Assembly (NCBI RefSeq): GCF_019711195.1
Contig: NZ_CP081299.1
Location: 4,746,501 to 4,810,500 of the forward strand
Direction: 5' to 3'
Length of the DNA: 64,000 nucleotides
Source of the DNA: Dyadobacter sp. NIV53
GTDB taxonomy: Bacteria; Bacteroidota; Bacteroidia; Cytophagales; Spirosomataceae
The translations under genes and the position numbers were made by a program. Below are positions 51,686-60,503 of this stretch, piece after piece (positions within the stretch are counted from its first letter, which is position 1; each line of letters begins with the position of its first letter). The notes beneath the pieces are model-generated. The model was not told the origin of the DNA. It did not search any database and was given only the letters and a program-made list of their open reading frames with translations.

Positions 51686-52807
51686 TTGATGATGATAGAA
51701 TTGAATATTTTACATATTGGTGCTTCAAAAGAAGTTTTATCCAAACGCCAGAAAGAATTTAACAAGCTGACTAAAAAAATAGAACAGCTGGACAAGATGT
51801 TAATTGAATTGCGGGATGGAACTCAGGTTCTGCAAAATCGTATTGTGAAGGAAATGAAGCCACTATACGAACAGATGTACTCCTTTCAGGCAGAAACGGT
51901 TCGTAAAATGGATATTGTCTATGCTGATAAACTCATGAAAAAAAATGATCAGAAAAAACTTTCATATCTGATTACAGACTTGAGTTTTGATTTGATAGGA
52001 AATGGATATGAAGATCTCAAGACAATATTTAATAAATACAATGAAGTAGATTTTGATACGGTAAACGCTGAAATTGATTTTGAATCGGCTGAAATGGCAA
52101 GAGGGATGGCTTCGCATTTTGATATCCACTTTGATGAGGACGAAGATATTTCAACTGCGAATAAATTTCAGGAGAAAATGTTTGAGAAGCTTTTAGAACA
52201 GGAAGAAATATTTGAAGAACGGCAACGTGCAAAAAATGAAAAAAAGGCAGACAGGGCAAAATCACAAAAGCATCTTGATAGAGAAGAAAAGCAAAAACAC
52301 GAAGAACAGCGGCTGACCAAATCGGTAAGGGCTGTTTACATGGACCTGGTGAAAGCATTTCATCCTGACCGCGAAAAAGATGAGGCGGAAAAGATAAGAA
52401 AAACAGAATTAATGCAAAGGGTTACACAGGCTTATAATGATAATAACCTGTTGACTTTACTCAAGCTGCAAATGGAGTTTGACCGGATAGATCAGGATCA
52501 TTTGGAAAAACTTGCTGATGAGCAATTACTTTACTATAACAAAGTTCTGAAACAACAGGCGGATGATCTGGAACACGAAAAGTTTGATATTATTCAGGAA
52601 CTTGCATCACTGGCTAATATGTCTCCTTACCAGATCAATTCAATTGAAACGGTCGCAATCAAATTCAATCAGGATGTGCGTGAATTTAAAAGGGAATTGA
52701 AACAAACCAAAAGTGATGTTGACTTGTGGGGTGACCCGGTTAAGGTAAAAGTATTTCTGAAAACATATAAAATTCCAAAGGACGAAGATTTTGACTTTTT
52801 TTATTGA
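51686..52807 (+). CDS. J-domain-containing coiled-coil protein, 373 aa
   Basis: Long charged coiled coils occupy residues about 15-75 and 160-215. The segment 211-270 reads as a J domain: SVRAVYMDLVKAFHPDRE with the HPD motif at 226-228, then a helix III-like AEKIRKTELMQRVTQAYNDN. The J domain is internal and not followed by Gly/Phe or zinc-finger regions, so this is not DnaJ itself but a DnaJ-like protein that could recruit DnaK to a special client. No signal peptide. Alone in its unit. Confidence 0.78.
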   Translation: MMMIELNILHIGASKEVLSKRQKEFNKLTKKIEQLDKMLIELRDGTQVLQNRIVKEMKPLYEQMYSFQAETVRKMDIVYADKLMKKNDQKKLSYLITDLSFDLIGNGYEDLKTIFNKYNEVDFDTVNAEIDFESAEMARGMASHFDIHFDEDEDISTANKFQEKMFEKLLEQEEIFEERQRAKNEKKADRAKSQKHLDREEKQKHEEQRLTKSVRAVYMDLVKAFHPDREKDEAEKIRKTELMQRVTQAYNDNNLLTLLKLQMEFDRIDQDHLEKLADEQLLYYNKVLKQQADDLEHEKFDIIQELASLANMSPYQINSIETVAIKFNQDVREFKRELKQTKSDVDLWGDPVKVKVFLKTYKIPKDEDFDFFY

Positions 52808-52885
52808 AGATCAAAACGTTTTATTTTAATCCTAACATTATACCATGAGATTATTAGAATGATCTGGATTAAGCTTTTAAAATTA

Positions 52886-52953
52886 TAAAACAGGTAAGTA
52901 CAGGATAGAAAGAACTGATATTCTATGAATTTTTGGATAAATATTTATTCTTT
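52886..52953 (+). promoter_or_regulatory. Upstream element copy 1 (AAACAGGTAAGTACAGGATAG)
   Basis: AAACAGGTAAGTACAGGATA begins at 52888, and GAATTTTTGGATAAATATTT follows about 20 bp further. The same two blocks in the same order and spacing recur at 53913-53975. It lies just before the esterase start at 52964. Confidence 0.5.
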
Positions 52954-52963
52954 TTATAGAATT

Positions 52964-53869
52964 ATGGTACGGATCTGTTTTTTGTTAGGTTTGATATTTA
53001 CTCTCAGTGTTTGTATTGCCCAGGAAATTCCGCTGTATCCGGGTAAAACCCCTAATTCAAAAGACGTTGCAGACGAAGAAGAACGGAAAGGAAATGAGCA
53101 AGTCGATTCGCTGGCTTTTAAAGTTTCCATTCCTACAATTTCCGTTTTTTTAGCAACAAAAGAAAAAGCCAATGGAACATCTGTTATCATATTTCCGGGA
53201 GGCGGTTATGGAGGTTTGCTGACAAAAAGAGAAGGCAGTGATCCGGCCAGAGAATTTAATAAACTGGGTGTAACTGCTTTTGTTGTAAAATACAGGCTAC
53301 CAAGTGACAGGACAATGATTGATAAGTCAATTGGGCCATTGCAGGATGCGCAGCAGGCGATAAAAATGGTAAGGGAGAAAGCAAAAGAATGGAATATCAA
53401 TCCGCAAAAGATTGGTATTATGGGTTACTCCGCAGGCGGGCATCTTGCAGCAACGGCAGGAACGCATTTCGGCATTTCTTACATTCCTAATACAGAGAAA
53501 ACAAGTTTAAGGCCGGATTTTATGCTGCTGATCAATCCCGTAATCAGTTTTACAGATAGCATTGGACACACCGGATCACGAAAAAATCTATTAGGTGATA
53601 ATCCGGCAAAAGAACAGATCAGGCTATTTTCCAACGAATATCATATTTCAAAATTAACTCCGCCTGCCTTTCTGGTTCATGCCGGTACGGACGTGGTTGT
53701 TCCGGTTGCTAACAGTCTTGTTTTTTATCAAAATTTACAACGCTACGGAGTTTCAGGTGAAATTCATATTTACTCAAAAGGAGAACATGGTTTTCTGACT
53801 TATCCATCATTCGGCGAATGGTTTGGGCGCTGTGTAAACTGGATGAAAAGTATGGAGCTGATGCCATGA
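52964..53869 (+). CDS. Exported alpha/beta hydrolase (BD-FAE / acetyl esterase type), 301 aa
   Basis: Start taken at ATG 52964 (MVRICFLLGLIFTLSVCIAQ, a signal peptide); an in-frame start at 52925 puts an extra charged stretch before it. Esterase/lipase fold close to the carbohydrate acetyl esterase group: FPGGGYGGL (oxyanion hole), MGYSAGGHLAA with the nucleophile Ser, acid in HAGTDVVVP and His in KGEHGF. It probably removes acyl groups from sugars in the periplasm. It precedes the sugar catabolic block and shares its upstream element with the DUF1080 gene. Confidence 0.87.
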   Translation: MVRICFLLGLIFTLSVCIAQEIPLYPGKTPNSKDVADEEERKGNEQVDSLAFKVSIPTISVFLATKEKANGTSVIIFPGGGYGGLLTKREGSDPAREFNKLGVTAFVVKYRLPSDRTMIDKSIGPLQDAQQAIKMVREKAKEWNINPQKIGIMGYSAGGHLAATAGTHFGISYIPNTEKTSLRPDFMLLINPVISFTDSIGHTGSRKNLLGDNPAKEQIRLFSNEYHISKLTPPAFLVHAGTDVVVPVANSLVFYQNLQRYGVSGEIHIYSKGEHGFLTYPSFGEWFGRCVNWMKSMELMP

Positions 53870-53912
53870 TTGTGTGGCTTAGCAAGTAAATTCTTAGTTT
53901 CTTAATCTTTAT

Positions 53913-53975
53913 AAACAGGTGAGTACAGGATAGTACGACCAAAAATTTTAGGAATTTTTGGATATTATTTTCTTC
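53913..53975 (+). promoter_or_regulatory. Upstream element copy 2 (AAACAGGTGAGTACAGGATAG)
   Basis: AAACAGGTGAGTACAGGATA starts at 53913 and GGAATTTTTGGATATTATTT at 53951. It parallels 52886-52953; about 90 bp separate it from the DUF1080 start at 54064. Confidence 0.5.
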
Positions 53976-54063
53976 TTTTTTAAGAGAATGCCATTTGAAA
54001 GTCGCTTGTTAAAGAGAAAACAATAAGGGTAATTAATGTTTCAGTAGTCTAAATTCTTATAAA

Positions 54064-54819
54064 ATGTTTTCAAAATTCGTAGCCGCAACCCTCGTGGTTG
54101 CCCTGATTGCCACAAGTCAAATTTCGTGCATAGCACAAAAAAGTGAAAAAGGATTTAAAACCATTTTTGATGGCAAATCACTGAAAGGGTGGGAAGGAGA
54201 TACCAAATACTGGAGAGTTGAAAACGGGAACCTGGTTGGAGAAATTACACCTGAAACTTTACTGAAAACGAACTCATTTATTATATGGCAGGGTGGAGAA
54301 CCAGGAGATTTTGAATTAAAAGGTTCATTTAAGATAACTGAAAAAGGGAATTCCGGTATTAATTACCGCAGTGATAAAGTAGCAGATGTTCCCAATGCAT
54401 TAAGAGGTTATCAGGCTGATATTGATGGAGCGATCCGTTACACCGGTCAGAATTATGAAGAACGTAAAAGAACAACTCTGGGCTATCGAGGTGAAATAGT
54501 AACTGTAAACGAGCCAACTGATAAGTCCGCAGAAGCATTTCAGGCAAACCTGAAAAATAATGCTTGGCTGGGCAGAACAGTAACGGGTTCATTAGGAACA
54601 TCGGACGAACTGAAAACCAAGATAAAAAGTGAAGAATGGAATGAGTTTCACATTGTTGCAAAAGGAAACCGTCTATAGCATTATATTAATGGCGTGTTAA
54701 TGAGCGATGTAACGGACAAAGATACAGTGAACGGAAAATCAAAAGGACTTTTAGGTGTACAGGTACACGTAGGTCCGCCTATGAAAGTAGAATACAAAGA
54801 CATCCGTATTAAACAATGA
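54064..54819 (+). pseudogene. DUF1080 (3-keto-disaccharide hydrolase-type) protein with in-frame amber codon
   Basis: Signal peptide MFSKFVAATLVVALIATSQI with lipobox-like SC at 22-23. The DUF1080 concanavalin-like domain: GFKTIFDGKSLKGWEGDTKYW, SFIIWQGGEPGDFELKGSFK, NSGINYRSD, and after the stop YINGVLMSDVTDKDTV with LLGVQVHVGPPMKVEYKDIR. The frame is closed by TAG at 54676-54678 after KGNRL and then continues in the same frame for 46 codons to TGA at 54817. In relatives this position is typically Gln (CAG), so one C-to-T change explains it. Whether translation is truncated or read through is not known. Confidence 0.85.
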
Positions 54820-54907
54820 TTTTTTGAATTAAAAAACAGTTTGTCCTGGTAATTCAGCTAACCGTACGACGGCCCGAGCTAATTGCCAGTCGCTAACAGC
54901 TTTACAA

Positions 54908-55759
54908 ATGAATAAAATTGGATTTAATGTACTTGCCTGGACGGCGGCTGTTTCGGATGATTTGTTCCCCGTTATAGATAGATTAAAGGGAATTGGATAC
55001 GACGGTGTAGAATTTTATCTGGGAGCGCCGGATCTTGCTGCATATCAGAGAATGGGAAATTATACCAAAGATCTTGGCTTGGAAACAACGGCTGTGATGA
55101 CTTTGGGTAAAGATGACAATCCCATAAGTGAATCAGTCGAAGTACGTGCAAAAGCGCTGGACAAAATCAAATGGGGCATTGATCGTGCCCATGCTTTAAA
55201 TGCAAAAATTATCTGCGGTCCGTTCCATTCCGGTCATACCATTTTTGTAAATCGTCCGGCGCAGGAACAGGAATATGCGCTTGCCGGTGAGGTACTCGCG
55301 GCCGCTGCCGATTACGCCGCCCAAGCTGACATTACATTCGCACTGGAAGCGCTAAACCGTTTCGAATGTTACCTCTGCAATACAACAGCGCAGCTTTTGA
55401 AACTGGTGAAAGCGGCCGATCATCCTAATGTGAGGGCAATGTTTGACACGCATCACGCAAACATTGAAGAAAAAAGCTACGCGACTGCGATTGATATTAT
55501 CGCACCAGTTTTAGCCCACGTTCATATCAGTGAAAACGACCGAGGCACTCCCGGCGACGGACAGGTTTTGTGGGATGATGCTTTTTCTTCTCTTGCCAAA
55601 ATCAATTACCAGGGCTGGTTAACGATCGAAGCTTTTTCAAGAAACGATCCCGATTTCGCGAACGCAATCGGCGTATGGCGCGAATTTTCAGATCCATGGG
55701 ACATCGCAGAAAAGGGTTACAAGTTCATTCGGGAAATGAGTGCGAAGCATAATTTGTAA
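54908..55759 (+). CDS. Sugar phosphate isomerase/epimerase-like TIM-barrel protein, 283 aa
   Basis: AP endonuclease 2-type TIM barrel of the D-psicose 3-epimerase/hydroxypyruvate isomerase group. The metal and catalytic residues are in place: Glu in FALEALNRFECY (about 140-151), Asp/His in AMFDTHHANIEE (about 179-190), His in AHVHISENDRGTPGDG, and Glu in LTIEAFS. No signal peptide; cytoplasmic. It is part of a plus-strand catabolic run with DUF1080, DUF4432 and Gfo/Idh genes, consistent with interconversion of a (keto)sugar. Exact substrate unknown. Confidence 0.88.
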   Translation: MNKIGFNVLAWTAAVSDDLFPVIDRLKGIGYDGVEFYLGAPDLAAYQRMGNYTKDLGLETTAVMTLGKDDNPISESVEVRAKALDKIKWGIDRAHALNAKIICGPFHSGHTIFVNRPAQEQEYALAGEVLAAAADYAAQADITFALEALNRFECYLCNTTAQLLKLVKAADHPNVRAMFDTHHANIEEKSYATAIDIIAPVLAHVHISENDRGTPGDGQVLWDDAFSSLAKINYQGWLTIEAFSRNDPDFANAIGVWREFSDPWDIAEKGYKFIREMSAKHNL

Positions 55760-55795
55760 CTGTCCAAAATAGTCCAACGGACTCTGAGACCTTAA

Positions 55796-55814
55796 CCCAG
55801 GGCATCGCCCTGGG
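55796..55814. repeat. Single GGGCATCGCCC hairpin
   Basis: CCCAGGGC-ATC-GCCCTGGG, an 8-bp perfect stem with 3-nt loop. It is hairpin 2 of the two-hairpin element found around the IS200-like transposase (63575-63677), occurring here alone. Confidence 0.65.
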
Positions 55815-55850
55815 AATAAAACTAACCGCTGATAGTTAATTGTTTAAACA

Positions 55851-56678
55851 ATGTCACAAAAACTTCCTTTTCGTTTTGGCTCAGAGGTTTACACCTGGTT
55901 TATGAGTGGAAACGGACAAACGCATCAGGGCCGACTTGGGCACATGATCGAAATTATATCCAAGGCTGGTTTTACCGGAATCCAGCCGATTTTTACCTGG
56001 ATGGGCGATTTAGTAGATCCGGATCTTTTGGAAGCAAAATTGAAGGAGCAAGGAATTGAGTTGGCCGCATTGGCGCTTGCTCTTGACTGGAATAATCCGG
56101 AGGAAACAGAAAGGGAGCGCGAAGTTGCAGATCATGCAATCCGTGTTTTGCAACGCTTTCCGGGAGCTGTCCTCAATACAGTTCAAATTCCATCCGGGCG
56201 TCATGACATTGTTCAGCGCCAAAAGAACCTGGTCAATATTGTCAATCGCGTTTCTGCAAGAGCTGCTGAAAAAGGCATTCCATGTAGTTACCATCCCAAT
56301 TCACCGCATTCTTCAATCATTCGTACTGCCGAAGATTACAAAATCGTGCTTGAATCGTTGGACATTTCTGTCACCGGATGGACGCCGGACGTTGGCCACA
56401 TCATCAATGGCGGAATGGATCCATTGGCGAAAATGAAAGAATATCAGTCGATTATCAATCATGTTCACTACAAAGACTGGGACGGTGCACCTGAATTTGC
56501 ATTAATGGGGGAAGGGAAAGTAGACCTGTTAGGAATAACCCAGTGGCTGAAAGATATTAATTATTCGGGTTGGATCATTTGTGAGGATGAAGGCGTAGAA
56601 GCGCTCGAAAATCCGGATTTTGTGACTTTGCATGATGGAAATTGGATTCAGGAAAAATTGATCCCAGGATTAAAGTAG
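55851..56678 (+). CDS. Sugar phosphate isomerase/epimerase-like TIM-barrel protein, 275 aa
   Basis: A second barrel of the same superfamily, only distantly like its neighbour. Catalytic-site candidates: CSYHPNSPHSS (about 142-152), Asp/His in WTPDVGHIIN, His in HVHYKDWDG, and Glu in IICEDEGVEAL. The N-terminus RFGSEVYTWFMSGNGQTH is typical of inosose- or keto-sugar-related members. Cytoplasmic. Two such barrels in one operon often catalyse sequential isomerisation, or one acts as an epimerase and the other as a lyase. Confidence 0.87.
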   Translation: MSQKLPFRFGSEVYTWFMSGNGQTHQGRLGHMIEIISKAGFTGIQPIFTWMGDLVDPDLLEAKLKEQGIELAALALALDWNNPEETEREREVADHAIRVLQRFPGAVLNTVQIPSGRHDIVQRQKNLVNIVNRVSARAAEKGIPCSYHPNSPHSSIIRTAEDYKIVLESLDISVTGWTPDVGHIINGGMDPLAKMKEYQSIINHVHYKDWDGAPEFALMGEGKVDLLGITQWLKDINYSGWIICEDEGVEALENPDFVTLHDGNWIQEKLIPGLK

Positions 56679-56689
56679 CTATTGACTAT

Positions 56690-56920
56690 GAGCTGTTAGC
56701 TTTTTGCCATCCGGGAATGCTCCGTTTATCCCTTCAAACAAATTGTAGGGTCCAGCCAAAAGCTGTTTGCGGAGACACAAACAGACGCGCATAAAGCCCC
56801 ATCGGGGCTAAATGTTTGTAGAAAGAGAGAAATAGCAATCGATAATCAGCGTGCCGTAGGTACGCAACATTTGCAACGTTTTAAAAGCTAACAGCCAATG
56901 GCTAATCGCTAACAGCTACC
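56690..56920. repeat. Intergenic repeat cluster bounded by inverted AGCTGTTAGC words
   Basis: AGCTGTTAGCTTTT near 56692 and AAAAGCTAACAGC near 56881 are inverted copies near the ends of this 247-bp spacer. Between them lie AGCCCC-ATC-GGGGCT (56795-56809) with tail TTTGTAGAAA (56815-56824), and GCGTGCC-GTA-GGTACGC (56849-56865) with AACATTTG. A GCTAACAGC word ends about 8 bp before the next start. No gene fits here. Confidence 0.6.
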
Positions 56921-56924
56921 TAAA

Positions 56925-57743
56925 ATGCCAACTGTAAAAACCAACGGAATACATTTTCATTACGAAGAGCGCGGTTCAGGGAAATCATTAGATGATATTC
57001 CTGTTTTGCTGATTATGGGTATCACTGCACCTGGTTCTGTATGGAATGTTCATTTAGCGGACTGGCAACATCATTTCCGATGCATCGTAGGCGATAACCG
57101 TGGTGTAGGATTAACTGACAAACCTGCCGGGCCGTATTCTTCAGAACAAATGGCTGATGATTATGCTGGGTTACTGGATGCTATTCAGGTGGAAAAGGTG
57201 AAAGTTGTGGGTTGCTCAATGGGGAGTACGATCGCTCAGCAATTAGCAATCCGTCATCCTGACAAAGTTCATTCGCTGGTTTTGATGTGTCCGTGGGCGC
57301 GATGTGATAATTATGCAAAAGGACTTTTTCAGCATATTATGAACGCCAAAGCGAGATTCAGGCCGGAAGAATTCAGCTTGTATATTCAGTTATTGATTTT
57401 TTCAAAATCGTCATGGGATAATGAAGAAAAGCATACCGATCTGGAACAAGGCAGAAATCAGGATGCTTTTGGTGCGTTTCCACAACCATTGCACGGATTG
57501 GAAGGACAAGCAGCAGCTTGTATCAATCACAATTCCTTGAACGATTTGGGCAAAATTAAAAAACCGACATTGGTGATCGGAGGTAAGGAAGACATTTTTA
57601 CACCTGTTTGGATGGCAGAAGAAGTGACGAATGGTATTCCGGGAGCAGAACTGTTTTTGTATGAAAAATTGGGTCATGCTTTCCATTTCGAGAATACCGA
57701 CGACTTCAATCCAAGGGTTCGCAATTGGTTGTTAGAACATTAA
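56925..57743 (+). CDS. Alpha/beta hydrolase, 272 aa
   Basis: No signal peptide. Hydrolase fold with the oxyanion region LLIMGITAPGSVW, GDNRGVGLTDKP, nucleophile elbow GCSMGST near 91-97, acid in GGKEDIFTP and His in KLGHAFHFEN. The GCSMGS nucleophile motif is the standard GxSxG. Substrate unknown; it sits among sugar genes and could remove an ester or lactone, but the fold alone does not show it. It follows the repeat-filled spacer. Confidence 0.86.
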   Translation: MPTVKTNGIHFHYEERGSGKSLDDIPVLLIMGITAPGSVWNVHLADWQHHFRCIVGDNRGVGLTDKPAGPYSSEQMADDYAGLLDAIQVEKVKVVGCSMGSTIAQQLAIRHPDKVHSLVLMCPWARCDNYAKGLFQHIMNAKARFRPEEFSLYIQLLIFSKSSWDNEEKHTDLEQGRNQDAFGAFPQPLHGLEGQAAACINHNSLNDLGKIKKPTLVIGGKEDIFTPVWMAEEVTNGIPGAELFLYEKLGHAFHFENTDDFNPRVRNWLLEH

Positions 57744-57830
57744 ATTCATAGATAAGTCGGAAACAAGGGTTAAAAAAGCCATGTATGTTCCTTTTTTCAT
57801 TTGAATAATATTTTTAATTAATAAAAAATA

Positions 57831-58916
57831 ATGAAGGAAGCTGATTCAACAAATAAGGACTGGAAGGATAAGGTGTCGAATCATGCACAATTGGGTGGTA
57901 TTGAAACTTCTGTAATTGATAATGGCGCGGGAAGAGGAACACGGATTGCCTGGATAAATACAGGAACCGGATTGCGATATAAAGTAGTCATTGACAGGGC
58001 AATGGATATTGCGGATGCTTTTTATAATCAGCATAGTCTGGCCTGGCTTAGTCATGGAGGAATTACTTATCCACAACCATTTGCCGACAAAGGAATTGAT
58101 TGGTTACGCACGTTTGGTGGTGGATTGCTAACAACCTGCGGACTTTCACACGTTGGTGGACCGGAATCCGATGAGTTTGGTGACAGAGGTTTGCATGGGT
58201 TAATCAGCAATACACCAGCAGAAATTGTCTCAATTATTCAGCCGGATCCAAGATTGGGTCAGTTGGAAATGAGCATTACCGGCATCATTCGCGAAACAAA
58301 ACCATTTGGGCCAAGCCTGGAATTAAAAAGAACGATTTCGGCAACGCTTGGAAAAGCAACAATTCGTATTCATGACGAAGTAATTAATAAAGCAAATACC
58401 GCCGCGCCACACATGCTGCTCTACCATTTCAATTTTGGATATCCGCTTGTGGATGAAGGAACTGACTTGCTATGGAATGGTAAATGGTTTCCACGGCACG
58501 GTGAAGAAAATGCAAAAATATTTAAAGAAGGAAACGATTTTAAAAAATGTCCGGGGCCAATTGACTCGCACCTCGGAACGGGAGAAGAAGTTGTTTTGGT
58601 AGATATTGAGGCGGATATTTTTGGACAAAGTGTTGCAGGTCTTTACAACTCTAAATTAGGGCTGGCCGTAGCAATGAGGTTTAAAAAAGAACAATTACCA
58701 TGGTTCGCCAACTGGCAGCATTGGGGTAAAGGTGAATATGTTACCGGTCTGGAACCAAGCACGCATCCACTTTCAGGTCAGGCACAGGCTAGGAAAGATG
58801 GAACACTGATATTTATTGAACCGGGAGAGAAAAGAGAATATGATGTTGAGTTGGAGGTGATAACGGAGGAGGAGGCGATTAAGGAGCTTTTGGTTGATTA
58901 TAACCAAGTGATGTAA
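57831..58916 (+). CDS. DUF4432 (aldose epimerase-like) protein, 361 aa
   Basis: Galactose mutarotase-like fold of the DUF4432 family: RYKVVIDRAMDIADAFYN near 52-69, WLSHGGITYPQPF, WLRTFGGGLLTTCGLSHVGGP and DRGLHGLISNTPAEI, where the His residues would form the active site; the end has GLEPSTHPLSG. No signal peptide. Family members act on unknown sugars, and in such operons are candidates for anomer interconversion or a related step on the keto-sugar route. Confidence 0.88.
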   Translation: MKEADSTNKDWKDKVSNHAQLGGIETSVIDNGAGRGTRIAWINTGTGLRYKVVIDRAMDIADAFYNQHSLAWLSHGGITYPQPFADKGIDWLRTFGGGLLTTCGLSHVGGPESDEFGDRGLHGLISNTPAEIVSIIQPDPRLGQLEMSITGIIRETKPFGPSLELKRTISATLGKATIRIHDEVINKANTAAPHMLLYHFNFGYPLVDEGTDLLWNGKWFPRHGEENAKIFKEGNDFKKCPGPIDSHLGTGEEVVLVDIEADIFGQSVAGLYNSKLGLAVAMRFKKEQLPWFANWQHWGKGEYVTGLEPSTHPLSGQAQARKDGTLIFIEPGEKREYDVELEVITEEEAIKELLVDYNQVM

Positions 58917-58935
58917 TTGGCGTCCATTTTATTTC

Positions 58936-59151
58936 GGTGCGCTGCACCTTTGTAGCTAGTTAACCAATTCATCTACAAATATTAAGGTGCTCTGCACCAA
59001 CCCTGTATGTAATTATCTTTAATTAATTTTTAAGAGACGATTAATCGAACATTGGGTAAACCAATCATTCAGATATTACGAAAAAGGTGCAGAGCACCGA
59101 AATATTTGTAGAAATATAAATATCAAAGCTAAATACAAGGTGCAGAGCACC
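58936..59151. repeat. Four copies of a GGTGC-GCACC palindrome in both orientations
   Basis: GGTGCGCTGCACC (58936-58948), GGTGCTCTGCACC (58986-58998), GGTGCAGAGCACC (59086-59098 and 59139-59151). The first two are in the opposite orientation to the last two. The third is followed by AATATTTGTAGAA and, read in reverse, the second by TTAATATTTGTAGA, so stem plus tail repeat together. The spacer 58917-59223 (307 bp) has no gene. Confidence 0.7.
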
Positions 59152-59223
59152 GTAATAAAATTATTAAAAGCTTAAGTGTAAGATTAATTATAATAACTAA
59201 ACCAAATTTTCAAAAATTAACCG

Positions 59224-60438
59224 ATGGGACTTTCAAGTATAGCTGAAAAGGCATTAGAACAGGGAAAAGGAATATTGCGTTTGGCTCCGACTTGGGTGCC
59301 GCGTTCATTTTGTGTACCTGGTCGCAGAATAAAATTACATCCGGACGATTATTACGTGCTTGGTGGAGAGCGCGGTGGTATTGACGAACGTTGGCTATCT
59401 TCAACCACTCCGGCCGAGAACGGACCGCTTACCGGCGAAAATGAAGGTTTGAGCCAAATCGTTTTTGAAGATGAGTCAGGTGTTCAAAAAGTGACATTGA
59501 AGGACGCGGTAAATGAGCTGAAAGGCGAAATTATAGGTGATCGTCTTTGGGATGAATATAAAAGCTGGCCAATGTATTCCAAGTTTTTTGATAACATGGG
59601 TCCTTTGCCTCACCATATTCACCACAGAGATGAGCACGCGGCTATGGTTGGCCAGAACGGAAAGCCGGAAGCATATTATTTTCCTCCACAGCTAAATAAC
59701 CACGGCGGCGATTTTCCTTACACATTCATTGGTATAGCTCCCGGCACCTCGAAAGAGCAGATAAAGGAGTGTCTGATGAACTTCACTAAGGGTGACAATA
59801 AGATCACCAACTACTCGCAGGCTTTTCGTCTGGAGCCGGGAACTGGATGGGATGTTCCTCCTGGCATGTTGCATGCGCCTGGCAGTTTGTGTACATACGA
59901 ACCTCAAAAAGCATCCGATATTTTTGCAATGTATCAATCGCTTGTTAATGAAGCGGTTATTCCTGAAGAATTGCTTTGGAAAGGAACGCCGAAAGACAGA
60001 ATTGGAGATTATGACCTGTTAATGGAAGTGATCGACTGGGATTTGAATGTGAACCCTAATCTGATGGAAAAGCATTTTATGCGTCCCAAACCGGTAAAAG
60101 ATGTTGAAGAGATGGCGGCAGAAGGGTATAGTGAAAACTGGATTTGTTATAAAAACGAGGCTTACAGTGCCAAGGAACTTACGGTTTTTCCTGGACAAAC
60201 TGTTACCATTACAGATGCAGCAGCTTACGGAATGATCGTCATGCAGGGACATGGCAAATTCGGGGTTTGGGATATTGAAACTCCTGCACTTATCCGCTAC
60301 GGACAATCGACAAATGACGAATTCTTTGTAAGCGAAAAAGCGGCAACAGAAGGCGTTGTGATCAGCAACCCATCGGCAAATGACCCAGTTGTGATTTTGA
60401 AACATTTTGGTCCATTGAACCCGGATTTGGTGTTGTAA
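59224..60438 (+). CDS. Cupin-type protein related to mannose-6-phosphate isomerase, 404 aa
   Basis: Soluble protein. The central part has the metal-site motif of bicupin isomerases: GPLPHHIHHRDEHAAM (about 130-145: His/His/Glu-type ligands) and GWDVPPGMLHAPGSLCTYE (about 218-236, fourth His). A C-terminal cupin half follows with FPGQTVTITDAAAYG and VVIMQGHGKFG-like strands. Type-I PMI-like folds in sugar operons of this phylum often isomerise an unphosphorylated or ketosugar. Specificity unknown. It begins 8 bp after the repeat-rich spacer's last AT-rich stretch. Confidence 0.8.
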   Translation: MGLSSIAEKALEQGKGILRLAPTWVPRSFCVPGRRIKLHPDDYYVLGGERGGIDERWLSSTTPAENGPLTGENEGLSQIVFEDESGVQKVTLKDAVNELKGEIIGDRLWDEYKSWPMYSKFFDNMGPLPHHIHHRDEHAAMVGQNGKPEAYYFPPQLNNHGGDFPYTFIGIAPGTSKEQIKECLMNFTKGDNKITNYSQAFRLEPGTGWDVPPGMLHAPGSLCTYEPQKASDIFAMYQSLVNEAVIPEELLWKGTPKDRIGDYDLLMEVIDWDLNVNPNLMEKHFMRPKPVKDVEEMAAEGYSENWICYKNEAYSAKELTVFPGQTVTITDAAAYGMIVMQGHGKFGVWDIETPALIRYGQSTNDEFFVSEKAATEGVVISNPSANDPVVILKHFGPLNPDLVL

Positions 60439-60451
60439 GCAGTAGGCCGTC

Positions 60452-60503
60452 GGCTATCAGCTTTCGGCTTTTTACGACCGCCGACTGCCGAAAGCCGACA
60501 GCC
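60452..60503. repeat. Imperfect inverted repeat of GCCGAAAGCC words
   Basis: GGCTATCAGCTTTCGGC (60452-60468) pairs with GCCGAAAGCCGACAGCC (60487-60503) at 15 of 17 positions. The right arm recurs at 24890-24906 with one change. It lies in the leader before the TIM-barrel gene at 60531. Confidence 0.6.

Noticed and set aside
54676..54678. Pyrrolysine-type recoding at the amber codon
   Set aside because: No pyl genes are visible, and a Gln-to-amber change explains the codon in a family that has no such residue.
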